A stretch of 19,713 bases of DNA from an uncultured Aquimonas sp. (GCA_946481615.1 CAMLOR010000043.1:1-19713), one strand, 5' to 3'. Counted from the first letter of the stretch, positions 1 through 9,624 are shown. Made by a program: numbers and translations. Notes: generated by a model not told the origin, from the sequence alone.

Positions 1-2204
1 CTGATGCGGGCGAGCAGGTTACCGGCGGCGTCGTACTCGTATTCGATGATGCCGCCGTCGGCGTCGGTCACCTTCACGGTGCGGCTGCGGGCGTCCACGT
101 CGGTGGTCGAGGGGCCGCGGCCGTCGGTCGCGCTCGTGCGTTCGCCGCGGGCGTTGTAGCCGAAGCCGACGTCGGCGTCCTGCGGGTAGTCGATCGTGTC
201 CACGCGGCCGGCGAGGTCGTAGGTGTAACGCGTCGTCCGGCCGTTGAAGTCGGTGTGCGATTCGAGTTCGCCGGCAGCATTGTAGGTGCGGGTCTCGCGC
301 TGGCCTTCGGGCAGCACGCGGGCGGTCTCGCGGCCCATCGCATCGTAGTCCCAGCGCGTGACGCGGCCCTCGGCGTCGGTCTGCGTGGTCTTGTTGCCGA
401 CCTCGTCGTAACCGTAGCGGGTGACGAGCGTGGTGCTCGACGGGCTGTCGCCATTCACCAGCGGCGGATTGTCGCCGGTGACGGGGTCGGGCAGCACCAC
501 GGCCACCAGGCGGCCGAGTTGGTCGTAGGCGTAGCGCGTGGTGCGGCCGGCTTCGTCGATCTCGGCGGTCTTGCGGCCGAGTTGGTCGTACTCGGTGCGG
601 GTGCGCGGGTTGTTGGTGTCGTCGCCGTCGTCGTCGGCCGCATCGGGATGCACGGTCTCGATCAGGCGGCCGGCGTCGTCGTGGACGAAGCGGGTCGTGC
701 GGCCGGCCGGGTCGGTCACCGCGACGCGGCGGCCGCGGGTGTCGTAGGCCGTGGTCGTGACGCGGTCGAGGGCATCGGTCACCGTGGTGCGGCGGCCGGC
801 GTCGTCGTAGCCGTAGGTCGTCGCGTGGCCGGTTTCGTCGCGGCTTTCGATCAGCTGGCCGGCGCCGTCGTAGACGTTGAACGAGCGCGGGTTGTCGGCG
901 TCGGTGGCCGGTGTTTCGTCCGGATGCACGGTTTCGACCAGGCGGTCGGCGGCGTCGTAGACGAAGCGCGTCGTTTCGCCGTTGCGATCGGTCTGCGTGG
1001 CGAGGTTGCCGTTGGGATCGTAGGTCTTGAACTCCTGCGTGCCGTCGGCGTAGTGCGTTTCGGTCTCCAGGCCGCGGTCGTCGTAGACGTGCGTGGTGCA
1101 GCGCTGCAGGGCGTCGCATTCCTGCGCCGGCTGGTCGAGGCCGTCGTAGGTCGCGGTGGTTTCGCTGCCGTCGGGGTGCAGGGTCGAGAGCAGGCGGCCC
1201 TTGTCGTCGTAGGCGAAGGTCGTGGCGAGTTCCTGCGACGCGCCGCTCGGCAGGGTGCGCGTGCGGCGTTCCTCGGTGCGGCGGCCCAGGTCGTCATGGA
1301 CCATCGTGGTCACGCGGCCCAGCGCATCCGTCTCGGAGATCTGGAATGTGCTGAAGGCCGCATATGCCATCGCCGTGGTGTGCCCCGCGGCGTCGGTGAT
1401 GGCGTCGACGTTGCCGGTGTTCGACGAGCCGGGCCCCAGGTCGTAGCGGAAACCGGTCGCGTGGCCGAGCGCGTCCAGCGTTCGATGCAGGTTGAGGCCG
1501 TGATCGATGTATTCGTTCTGCAGCACCAGCGCGCCGGACGCATCCTTCTGCGTGAGCAACTGGTTCTGCGCGTTCCAGGTGCTGGTCGTGGTTTCGCCGA
1601 GGTCGTTCGTCTCGGTCAGCACGTTGCCGCGCGCATCGAAGGTCCACGTCGTGGTGCGGCCGAGGTCGTCGGTGCGCGTGAGTTCGTTGCCGTCGACGTC
1701 GTAGGTGTGGGTCGTGGTTTCGTCCAGCGCGTTGGTTTCCGACAGCACGTCGCCGCGGTCGTTGTAGACATACAGCGTGGCGTGGCCGCGGCGGTTCTTC
1801 ACCGTCGCCGTGCGGGCGTCGACGTCGGAGGTGTATTCGATGCGGTGGCCGTGGGCGTCGATCACCGCCTTCAGCTTGCCGTCGTCGTCGTATTCGTTGC
1901 GCGAAACCACGATCCCGCGCGCATCCTCGATCGTCTCGAGGTAGTGCGCGAAGCGGGCGTGGTAGCCGAAGGCGGCGGTTTCATTCGCCGTGTCGGTGAG
2001 GCCGATCAGATCGCCGGCGGGGCTGTAGGCGTAGTCGCGATGCGTGCCGTCGGGCAGCACCATGCGCTCGATGCGGCCCTGGGCATCGCGGATGAAATCG
2101 ATGCCCACGCCGCTCGAATGCCGCACGCCGTCGGCGTTGTAGGTGAGGTAGGCGCCGTTGGGTTCGGAAACCTTCTTCAGGCCCTCGAACTGCTCGATCT
2201 CGTA
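1..2204 (-). repeat. RHS/YD peptide-repeat array within the giant gene
   Basis: Roughly 30 YD-type units are readable, with cores such as YGYDDAGRRTTVTDALDRVT and YAYDQLGRLVAV. In RHS and Tc-toxin proteins such arrays form a spiral beta-shell that encloses the C-terminal effector. Two units carry an acidic, Asn-containing insertion after 'ETVHPD', suggesting internal duplication. The array is still running at the left edge, so its true length is unknown. Confidence 0.93.
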
Positions 2205-5200
2205 GCTCACGCCCTCGGCGGTGGTGAGGACGTAGCCGGAGGGATCGATCGGTTGCAGGGCCGGGTCGCTCAGGTCGACGAGGTTGCTGCCCGTGAAGCG
2301 CACCGTGCCGTAGCTGCGGCTGGTGAGTGTGCTGTCCGTTCCGTCGATGGGTTGGAATCCGACGGTGACGTCGACGCGCGGCGTCACGCCGCATTCGGGC
2401 ACCGCCACGGCGCGGAAGCTTTCGACCTGGCCGTCGGGCAGGGTGACGGTGACGATGGGATCGCCGTTGGAGAGCAGGCAGTAGCGGTCGAGGTGGCCTT
2501 CCTCGAGGCGGTGCATCTGCCAGCCGAAGCCGATGCGGCGGGATTCGTGCACGCGCACGTTGTTGGCGTCCACCGTCCAGCCGTGGCCGAAGTCGAGATC
2601 CTCGAGGCGGCGGCGGGTGTCGTAGGTGCGCGTCACCGTCACCGGGATGCCGGCCACCGGGACGGTGGCTTCTTCGAACGTGATGGAGTAGTGGCCGAGT
2701 TTCAGATCGCCGGTCACGCGCACCACGCGCGCATCGAAGCCGTGGTTGCCGGCGGCGTCCCAGCCTTGCAGCACGACGTGATATTGGCCGTTGAGCAGGC
2801 GGGTCGGGTCGAAGCGCGCGAGGTCGCGTTCGGTGAAGGCCTGTGTGCCGCTTGCGAGCACGACGATGGCGCCGCCGTTGCGATCCTGGAAGCCCAGCTC
2901 CCAGCGCGCGAGGTCCGTGTCGATCACCGAGCCCGCCACCTGGACCGGTGCGGTGATCTGCTGGCCGTCTTCGAGCGAGGCCAGACTGACGACCGGCGCG
3001 CCGCCCGCGGGGTCGGCCACCACGAAGTCGAGCACTTCCACGACGGGGCCGTCCGGGCCCTGCACGGTGACGCTCACCACGTGCGGTCCGATGGCCAGGG
3101 GCGGCACGGTGACGCTGCCCTCCGGTTCGAGCGCCAGCGGCGCGTTGTCGAGGCGCACGTCGAGCGTGCCCGCGATTTCCGAATGCACGGTCAGCGTGAC
3201 CGGATCGCTGGGCGAAGGTACGGTCGGTTCGATCAGGATCACGATCTGCGGCGGCGCGTCGGCCGCCACCACGCGCACCGGCCAGGTGAGCGTGACGGTG
3301 TTGACGCCGTCGGACACCTGCACGGTGATCGATTGCGGGCCGAGCTGGTCGGCGCCCGGCGTCCACTGCAGCAGGCCGTTCTCGTCGATGCTTGCGCCCG
3401 CCGGTGGATCGATCAATGCGTATTCGAGCGCGTCGCCTTGCGGATCGTTCGCCGCGATCTGCTGCGCGTAGGTCTCGCCGACGCGCGCCAGCGGGTCGAG
3501 GCCTTCGCGGCCGACCTCCGGTGCCGGGTCGGCCACCACCTGCAGCGTGAAGGCCTGCTCGGACGAACCGCCGTGGTCGTCGCTGGCCTTCACCTTCACC
3601 GCGTATTCGCCGACGGTGTTCGCAGCCCAGGTGATGACGCCGTTGGCGGCACCGATGTGCATGCCTTCCGGCGCCTGCGACAGCGTGAAGACGATCGGGT
3701 CGCCCTGATCGTCGACCGCCGCGACGGTGTGGGAGTAGACACGCCCATCGCGGGCCGTGGTCAGCGGCGTGCTGGTGAAGCGCGGCGCGGTGTTGGGTGC
3801 TTCGGCGACGGTGACGCTGAACCCTTGCTGGCGCCGCGGGCCAGGCAGATCGGTGGCTTCGACGACGAAGCTGTGGGTTCCTTTCTGTCCGCGCGCCGGC
3901 GTCCACGTGACGAGGCCGGTGGCGCGATCGATGCGCGCGCCGGCCGGCGCCGAGACGAGGCTGAAGGCGGCGCGGTCGCCGATGTCGGGGTCGGTCACCT
4001 GCACGTCGTAGCTGTAGGGCGACAATTCCGTGGCGGTGTAAACCGGCGTCGAGGCGAACGCGAGCCAGGTGTTGTCGTGGAACATCTGCAGCACGAAGCG
4101 CTGCTCGTCGAACAGGCCGCCGTGATCGGTCACCCTGAGCTCGACGTAGCGCGCGCTCGTGGCGTGGTTGCGTGTCTCGCAGTCGTCGAGCGCGGTGCTG
4201 CCGGCCACCGTGGCGAAGATCTGGTCGTGCAGGACGTCCGTATCCGGCACGGCGAAGCTGACGGTGCGCAATGCGCCGGCCGCGAGCGGCGCGAGCGTGG
4301 CCTGGTGCAGCAGCGTGCCGGCAGCGCCGCCGGAGTTGACCCTCAGCTCGAGCGGCGCGGCGGTGGAAGCGAGGCCGCGGTTGCGCACATCGACGCTCAG
4401 CGACGTGCCCGAGGCGTTCTTCGTCAGGCGCAGATTGCCGATCCAGACGTCGGACTGCGTCCGGCTCAGGGTGCCGCGCGTGCCGAGCTGCCCATGCGTA
4501 CCGCGCAGCTGCGGGTGGGTGGCGGGCTGCATCTCGCGTTGGTTGGCGGTGAGCGCGGGCGGCAGCCATCGGCCGCTCGATGCTCGCCAGGCGCGCAGGT
4601 TCTCGCCGCCGCCGGCGACGATCCAGCCTTCGTCATCGATCTCCACCAGCGTCGCGCCCTGCGCCGAAGCCGAGGGCTGATCGTCGGGCGTGCCGGTGAA
4701 AACGGCCGAAGCCGGTCCGGCGGAAAGGAAGATCCAGCCGCCGGCCGAACGCACCAGTTCAAGCGAACCGTCGCCGTCCAGATCGGCCGCGAAGGCCGCA
4801 CCGCCCAGGCTGCCGCCCGGTGCGGCATAGGAGAGGCTTCCGTCGGCCTCGATCAGCGCCACGTCCTGCACCACGAAGATTTCGTTGCCGCCGTCGTTGT
4901 CGAAATCGGCGACCAGGGCCTGGGTTTCGCGGCTGAGGGTCACGGGTGCGAACAGTGGCGTGCCGTCGGGCTGATAGGCGAGCAGCCGGGTCGCGGAGTT
5001 GTCGTTGACGACGGCCGCCAGTTCCAGCGCCGGATCGGCATCGAGATTGCCCGGGCTCCAGCGCACGAATTGGGCGTTCGCAGGCAGGATGAACTGCTGC
5101 AGCGTGGCGCCCTGCGCATTCAGCAGCCGATCGTGGAAAAGCAGCTCGGACACGCCGTCGCCTTCGATGTCGGTCATCACCAGCGAAGCGCGATTGCGGT

Positions 5201-8200
5201 ATTGATCGCTGCCGGGAACCTTCCAGCGCGGCGTGCCGTCGGCGTTCACGACCAGTGCGCCGAACAGGATTTCAGGCGTGCCGTCGGCATCGATGTCGCC
5301 GGCATGGATCGAGGAGTCGTAAAGCGAGAAGCCGCCGAGAACGGGACCGACCCAGCGTTGCGAGCCGTCGGCATTGATTGCGACGATGCCTTGGTCGCTG
5401 GTGGCTGCGACGATCTCGTCGCGTCCGTCGCCGTCCAGATCGACGGCCACCGGCGCGATGGATTCGTCGATCGTGCGCTGCGTGTATTTCCAGCGCTGCT
5501 GGCCGCTGCGGGCGTCGAAGGCCGCCAGTCCGCGCAGGCCGGCGAAGGTGCCGGCCACCGCCAGCGAAACATCGTCGTCCGCATCGACGTCGCCGTCGGC
5601 ATCGCCGTCGAACAGATGCGCGACCACCGGCATGCCCATGCCGCTGCCGCCGGTCCAGCGCCATTGCTCGCGCAGGCCGAGCGAGATGCCGGTGGAGAGC
5701 GGTTCGCGGCAATAGGGATCCTGGATCGCGAGCGTCTCGGGGAAGTCGGTGGTAGCCACCGGGTAAGGCCAGTCCAGGTAGCCTCCCGCGTCGAGCGTCA
5801 TGTAGGGAGGAGCCTTGGACAGCGTCCAGGCGAAGGTCTCGTTGACGTTGTCGTCCGACACGCTGATCGGGTAGCTGAAGTTGTTGCGCACTTGCGAGCG
5901 CATCGCAGGCGTGCTGGTGATGCGCGGCGCCGCGTTCGGGATGTCCACGAAGATTTCGAACGACTGGGTGTCGTAGGCGCCGTCGTTGCGCAAGCCGGCG
6001 ATGATGGCGATCAGCCGCGTGGCTTTCGGGAGCGTGGCCGGCACGTTCCAGGCCAGGGCGCCGGTGGCGGCGTCGATGGTCATGCCGGTCGGGCCGTTGA
6101 CCAGCTGGAACTGCAGGCCGGCGAGGTTTTCACCGGTGGGCGCGTAGGCCCACAGCGTGCCTTGCACCGCGCGCGGCACGGCTTCGCTCGTGATGCGCGG
6201 CAGCGGCGCGCCCGCCTGGATGGCGAGGTCGAAGTTCTGTTCGGCGACGTGGCCGGCCAGATCCGTGGCCGTGATGCGCACGTGCTGGGTGCCGCCGGCG
6301 GCCGTCGTCGGCTTGTACGTCATCACCCCCGTGCGTTCGTCGATGGCGGCACCGGCGGGCGCCTGCAACAGGCGGTAGAGCAGTGCGTCGCCGCGGTCGT
6401 CGTCCACGGCGTGCACGGCGTAGCGATAGGGATAGCCGATCTGCGCCGTCGTCACCGGCGTGGAGACGATGCGCGGTGCGGAGTCGGCTTCCGCCACGGT
6501 GACGGCATAGGCCTGCTCGTCGGAGAGACCGAAGGGATCGGTGGCGGCGAGGCGCACCCAGGGCGCCAGCAGCGTGTCGTTGCCGCTGTCGCACTGCGTG
6601 CCGTCGGGCAGCGTGGCGCGGGCGCGCAGGCCGGTGGTGCTCGCGGCCGCGTCGGCGAGCGCGAAGGCGATCGTGGTCTGCTGGCCTGGCAGCAGCGTCG
6701 GCAGCGGTTGCGTGCCGAGCGACTGCGCGCCTTCGCCGAGCAGTTCCAGCGTGCCCGCGGCGCTCGGCGTCTTGCCGCGATTGACGAGCGTGACGCGCGC
6801 TTGCGGATCGCCGCTGCCGGCCGCGATCGCCACGATGGCGATGTCGGCGCGCGGCTCCAGGCGGGTCTGCGCCTGGATCTCCTTCACCTTCACGTCGATC
6901 AGGGCGCGGGTGAAGGATTTCGCGAGATTGCCGCCGTCGCGCAATGCGTTCAGGTCCCACACCGCGCCGCCCGAATCCAGGGCCAGCGGCTTGTACTCGA
7001 CCAGCGTATTGGCATCGCCCCAGACGGCAATCGCGCCGCTGCACAGCGAGTATCCGCCCTGTCCGTCGGCGACGTAGCCGATTTGGTTCTGGCCGAGGCC
7101 GATGGCCCTGCGTCCGTCGGCGCACTCGAGTCCGACGTTGAGCGCCGCATTGAGCATCACGTCGTGCTGCTGCAAGGCCTGCAGAACCGCGTCGCGCGTC
7201 GGGCTGCCCGGGTGCCAGGAGTTTCCTTCGTCGGTGATGAGCAGCACGTTGCGCGCGGCCTGCGCGCGCATCGGATACTGCGTGACGGCGTAATGCGCGG
7301 CCAGCAGACCGTCTTCGTCGCCCGAGCCGTCGATCTTGAGGCGCAGCGCGCCGTCGATGAAGGCCGGATAGGCGGCGAAAAGGCTGCCGCCCAGATCGAA
7401 GGGGCGCGGTGCGCGGTCGTAGTCGACCAGGCCGTAGCGATTGCCGCCGCCGGTGCCGACGCCGTTCACGCGCAGGGCCAGATCGAGCGTGCCGATCATC
7501 TGGCCGATCCAGGCGTGCTCGGTGTCCATCGACCCCGAACGGTCGACCACGGTGACCATGTCGACCACGCGTTCGCCGGTGCTTTCGCCGAAGATCGCAA
7601 CATCGCACAACGCATGGGCATCGACGTGGCCGCGCGACAGCTCGGACGGCGCGGGCCAGTCGATCACGCCGTCGTCCGCGCCGATCGTCATGTCGGCCGG
7701 CGCCTGCGACAGCGTGTAGACGAGCGCGTCGCCGTCGGGATCGACGGCATCGGCATCGTAACGATAGGGCGTGCCCTCGACGGCCAGTTCGACGGGCTGC
7801 GAAACGATCTGCGGGCCGGCGTTGTCGCGCTGCTGGAGCGTGATCTCGTAGGCCTGCTGGTCGGCGGCGCCGGCCTGGTCGGCGACGCGCAGCACGACCG
7901 CATGCGTGCCGCTCTGGTCGGCGCGCGGGGTCCAGGCGATGGCGCCGGTCGAGGCGTCGATCGTCATGCCTTGCGGCGCGGCGGCGAGCGACCAGGCCAG
8001 TACGTCGCCGACATCCGGATCGACGGCCTGCGCGGCATAGGTGTACGGCGTGAGCTGGCGCGCTTCGAGCACCGGCAGGCTGACGATGCGCGGCGGATCG
8101 TTGACCGGCAGCACCTGCAGCTCGACGTTGGCCTGGCGGGTCGCGCCGGCCGCATCGGTGACGGAGAAGACGAAGCCGTCGCCGCCGTGATAACCGTCGG

Positions 8201-9476
8201 CGGGCTGATAGACGACGTCGCTGCCGTTGCCGCTCAACGTGCCATGTTCAGGGCCGGCGACGATCTCGAATGCCAGGGTGTCGCCGTCCGGATCGGTGCC
8301 TTGCAGCTGCAGCGCGAGCGGCGTGTCTTCCGGTGTTTCGGCCGATTGCGGCAGGGCCAGCGGCGCGTCGTTGACCGGGTCGACGACGATTTCCACGGTG
8401 GCCGCGGGCGATTGCGATTCGGCATCCGAGACGAGGAAGGTGAAGCTGACCGTGCCGTTCCACTGCGGCGGCGGCGTATACGACAAGGTCGGCGGTGTGC
8501 CGGTGAGTTCGCCGGTGGCCGGGCCCTGCACGATCTCGAAGGCCAGCGTGTCGCCGTCGGCGTCTTCCGCGGTCAGCACGATCGGCAGCGAGGTGTCTTC
8601 GTCCATGCGCAGCGACTGAGGGTGCGCGACGGGCGGTTCGTTGCCGTCGATCACCTCGATGCTGACCAGGGCCGGCGCCGAGTCGGCGAGGGCATCGCGC
8701 GCCACGAAGCGGAACTGGTCGGGGCCGTGATAGTCGGCGGCCGGGGTATAGGTCAGCGTCGAGCCGGTGCCGGTCAGCGTGCCGTGTGCGGGCGCCTCGA
8801 GGACGCGGAACTCGAGGGCGTCGCCGTCGGCATCGCTGGCCTCCAGTTCGATCGCGAGCGGCGTGTTCTCTTCCGTCGACAGCGCCTGCGCTTGCGCGAC
8901 GGGGGCGTCGTTGTAGCAGTCGGCCTCGCCCAGATACCGGAAGCCGATCCACCCATTGCCCGTGAGACGGTAGTCGCGCAGGCGCACGGTGGCGAAGCGC
9001 TCGACGCGGTAGTCCAGGCGGCTGCCCCGGGCGCGCGTGGCGTCGAATACCGGCAGCACGATGTCGCGCGTGAGCAGGATGTCCATCGCCGCGCGGACCG
9101 CCGACGAATTCATCGAACCCGGCCCGCCCTGGATGAAGTCGCCGGCATCGATGCTGCGATCGGCAGGCTGGTCGGGGTTGAACCAGTTTCCGCTGTCGCC
9201 CGGCACCGTCAGGCTGGCGGCCAGCGTGGGCGAGTCGTTGGCGCCGGTCCAGGACAGCCAGCTGTAGTTGCCCGGGCCCGTGCCGCGCGGCAGCTCGGCC
9301 ACGATGTCGCCGGGCGAGAGCGTCGACACCACGCTGTCGGGCAGGGCGATCGGGTAGACCGCGCAGTCGTTCGGAACCGGGTCGGCTGCCGCAGCGGGGG
9401 CGGGCAGGAGGCCGGTGGCGAAAATCAAAAGGGCGGCGGCCACCTGATCGAACAGGCGGCGAATGGACGGCGACAT
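1..9476 (-). CDS. Giant secreted multidomain RHS-repeat protein with VWA domain and FG-GAP propeller (C-terminus beyond window)
   Basis: At least 3,158 codons are visible, from ATG at 9476-9474, in one frame; the register was checked near residues 190, 645, 1418 and 2300 and at the left edge. A signal peptide (MSPSIRRLFDQVAAALLIF..., cleavage near AAA-A, about residue 31) indicates export. Domains: uncharacterised N-terminal domain about 40-180; three cadherin-like repeats about 190-455, each starting near NDAP/NEPP; Ig-like (He_PIG-type) repeats about 458-630; VWA about 636-860 with MIDAS motif D645-R-S647-G-S649; CARDB-type about 868-975; Ig-like about 978-1250; seven FG-GAP blades about 1280-1590; CARDB-type about 1665-1780; Ig-like about 1780-2080; RHS entry segment from about 2255 (TRTYDTRRR, GHGW); YD repeats about 2425-3158. 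The likely role is surface adhesion or contact-dependent effector delivery, inferred from the family. The effector end is not visible. A weak purine-rich site (GGGGAA) precedes the start. Confidence 0.93.
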   Translation of the reverse strand, partial: MSPSIRRLFDQVAAALLIFATGLLPAPAAAADPVPNDCAVYPIALPDSVVSTLSPGDIVAELPRGTGPGNYSWLSWTGANDSPTLAASLTVPGDSGNWFNPDQPADRSIDAGDFIQGGPGSMNSSAVRAAMDILLTRDIVLPVFDATRARGSRLDYRVERFATVRLRDYRLTGNGWIGFRYLGEADCYNDAPVAQAQALSTEENTPLAIELEASDADGDALEFRVLEAPAHGTLTGTGSTLTYTPAADYHGPDQFRFVARDALADSAPALVSIEVIDGNEPPVAHPQSLRMDEDTSLPIVLTAEDADGDTLAFEIVQGPATGELTGTPPTLSYTPPPQWNGTVSFTFLVSDAESQSPAATVEIVVDPVNDAPLALPQSAETPEDTPLALQLQGTDPDGDTLAFEIVAGPEHGTLSGNGSDVVYQPADGYHGGDGFVFSVTDAAGATRQANVELQVLPVNDPPRIVSLPVLEARQLTPYTYAAQAVDPDVGDVLAWSLAAAPQGMTIDASTGAIAWTPRADQSGTHAVVLRVADQAGAADQQAYEITLQQRDNAGPQIVSQPVELAVEGTPYRYDADAVDPDGDALVYTLSQAPADMTIGADDGVIDWPAPSELSRGHVDAHALCDVAIFGESTGERVVDMVTVVDRSGSMDTEHAWIGQMIGTLDLALRVNGVGTGGGNRYGLVDYDRAPRPFDLGGSLFAAYPAFIDGALRLKIDGSGDEDGLLAAHYAVTQYPMRAQAARNVLLITDEGNSWHPGSPTRDAVLQALQQHDVMLNAALNVGLECADGRRAIGLGQNQIGYVADGQGGYSLCSGAIAVWGDANTLVEYKPLALDSGGAVWDLNALRDGGNLAKSFTRALIDVKVKEIQAQTRLEPRADIAIVAIAAGSGDPQARVTLVNRGKTPSAAGTLELLGEGAQSLGTQPLPTLLPGQQTTIAFALADAAASTTGLRARATLPDGTQCDSGNDTLLAPWVRLAATDPFGLSDEQAYAVTVAEADSAPRIVSTPVTTAQIGYPYRYAVHAVDDDRGDALLYRLLQAPAGAAIDERTGVMTYKPTTAAGGTQHVRITATDLAGHVAEQNFDLAIQAGAPLPRITSEAVPRAVQGTLWAYAPTGENLAGLQFQLVNGPTGMTIDAATGALAWNVPATLPKATRLIAIIAGLRNDGAYDTQSFEIFVDIPNAAPRITSTPAMRSQVRNNFSYPISVSDDNVNETFAWTLSKAPPYMTLDAGGYLDWPYPVATTDFPETLAIQDPYCREPLSTGISLGLREQWRWTGGSGMGMPVVAHLFDGDADGDVDADDDVSLAVAGTFAGLRGLAAFDARSGQQRWKYTQRTIDESIAPVAVDLDGDGRDEIVAATSDQGIVAINADGSQRWVGPVLGGFSLYDSSIHAGDIDADGTPEILFGALVVNADGTPRWKVPGSDQYRNRASLVMTDIEGDGVSELLFHDRLLNAQGATLQQFILPANAQFVRWSPGNLDADPALELAAVVNDNSATRLLAYQPDGTPLFAPVTLSRETQALVADFDNDGGNEIFVVQDVALIEADGSLSYAAPGGSLGGAAFAADLDGDGSLELVRSAGGWIFLSAGPASAVFTGTPDDQPSASAQGATLVEIDDEGWIVAGGGENLRAWRASSGRWLPPALTANQREMQPATHPQLRGTHGQLGTRGTLSRTQSDVWIGNLRLTKNASGTSLSVDVRNRGLASTAAPLELRVNSGGAAGTLLHQATLAPLAAGALRTVSFAVPDTDVLHDQIFATVAGSTALDDCETRNHATSARYVELRVTDHGGLFDEQRFVLQMFHDNTWLAFASTPVYTATELSPYSYDVQVTDPDIGDRAAFSLVSAPAGARIDRATGLVTWTPARGQKGTHSFVVEATDLPGPRRQQGFSVTVAEAPNTAPRFTSTPLTTARDGRVYSHTVAAVDDQGDPIVFTLSQAPEGMHIGAANGVITWAANTVGEYAVKVKASDDHGGSSEQAFTLQVVADPAPEVGREGLDPLARVGETYAQQIAANDPQGDALEYALIDPPAGASIDENGLLQWTPGADQLGPQSITVQVSDGVNTVTLTWPVRVVAADAPPQIVILIEPTVPSPSDPVTLTVHSEIAGTLDVRLDNAPLALEPEGSVTVPPLAIGPHVVSVTVQGPDGPVVEVLDFVVADPAGGAPVVSLASLEDGQQITAPVQVAGSVIDTDLARWELGFQDRNGGAIVVLASGTQAFTERDLARFDPTRLLNGQYHVVLQGWDAAGNHGFDARVVRVTGDLKLGHYSITFEEATVPVAGIPVTVTRTYDTRRRLEDLDFGHGWTVDANNVRVHESRRIGFGWQMHRLEEGHLDRYCLLSNGDPIVTVTLPDGQVESFRAVAVPECGVTPRVDVTVGFQPIDGTDSTLTSRSYGTVRFTGSNLVDLSDPALQPIDPSGYVLTTAEGVSYEIEQFEGLKKVSEPNGAYLTYNADGVRHSSGVGIDFIRDAQGRIERMVLPDGTHRDYAYSPAGDLIGLTDTANETAAFGYHARFAHYLETIEDARGIVVSRNEYDDDGKLKAVIDAHGHRIEYTSDVDARTATVKNRRGHATLYVYNDRGDVLSETNALDETTTHTYDVDGNELTRTDDLGRTTTWTFDARGNVLTETNDLGETTTSTWNAQNQLLTQKDASGALVLQNEYIDHGLNLHRTLDALGHATGFRYDLGPGSSNTGNVDAITDAAGHTTAMAYAAFSTFQISETDALGRVTTMVHDDLGRRTEERRTRTLPSGASQELATTFAYDDKGRLLSTLHPDGSETTATYDGLDQPAQECDALQRCTTHVYDDRGLETETHYADGTQEFKTYDPNGNLATQTDRNGETTRFVYDAADRLVETVHPDETPATDADNPRSFNVYDGAGQLIESRDETGHATTYGYDDAGRRTTVTDALDRVTTTAYDTRGRRVAVTDPAGRTTRFVHDDAGRLIETVHPDAADDDGDDTNNPRTRTEYDQLGRKTAEIDEAGRTTRYAYDQLGRLVAVVLPDPVTGDNPPLVNGDSPSSTTLVTRYGYDEVGNKTTQTDAEGRVTRWDYDAMGRETARVLPEGQRETRTYNAAGELESHTDFNGRTTRYTYDLAGRVDTIDYPQDADVGFGYNARGERTSATDGRGPSTTDVDARSRTVKVTDADGGIIEYEYDAAGNLLARI
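647..974 (-). repeat. Internal duplication in the YD array, 276-bp period
   Basis: Positions 647-698 and 923-974 match at 46 of 52 bases, exactly 276 bp (92 codons) apart. Both encode the segment around 'RFV(H/Y)DAA(G/D)RL(I/V)ETVHPD' and both are followed in the protein by an acidic insertion containing 'NPR'. This points to duplication of a multi-unit block (about three YD units) rather than single-unit expansion. Confidence 0.7.
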
Positions 9477-9624
9477 GGTGGATTCCCCGGAACGTCGACG
9501 CGGCGCCGGCCTACCATGGCTGACGCTCTGCGCGTGACGCGGCGCGCAGTTTAGTCAGCGCCTTCCGCGGGTTGTAGCCCCCATCCGAGGGGAAGCCGGT
9601 GACGTTTCTTGCGCGGTAACGTTT
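9477..9624. other. Intergenic leader of the giant gene (148 bp)
   Basis: This gap separates the 141-residue protein gene from the giant gene, both on the minus strand. It holds a small inverted repeat, CTGCGCG at 9528-9534 and CGCGCAG at 9543-9549, with an 8-base loop. I see no convincing promoter hexamers, T-tract terminator or known riboswitch consensus. Confidence 0.4.

Noticed and set aside
1..300. Toxin tip or immunity gene for the RHS protein
   Set aside because: The YD repeats still run at position 3; no core-end motif or separate small gene is visible in the window.
9528..9549. CTGCGCG/CGCGCAG hairpin as a terminator
   Set aside because: Seven pairs with an 8-base loop and no T-tract on the minus strand; such inverted repeats are frequent at this base composition.
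255..9554. Very long plus-strand ORF encoding a V/G/R/H-rich sequence
   Set aside because: It is in exact antisense register with the giant RHS gene, has no recognisable domain or signal, and is explained by lack of TTA, CTA and TCA codons in the sense gene.
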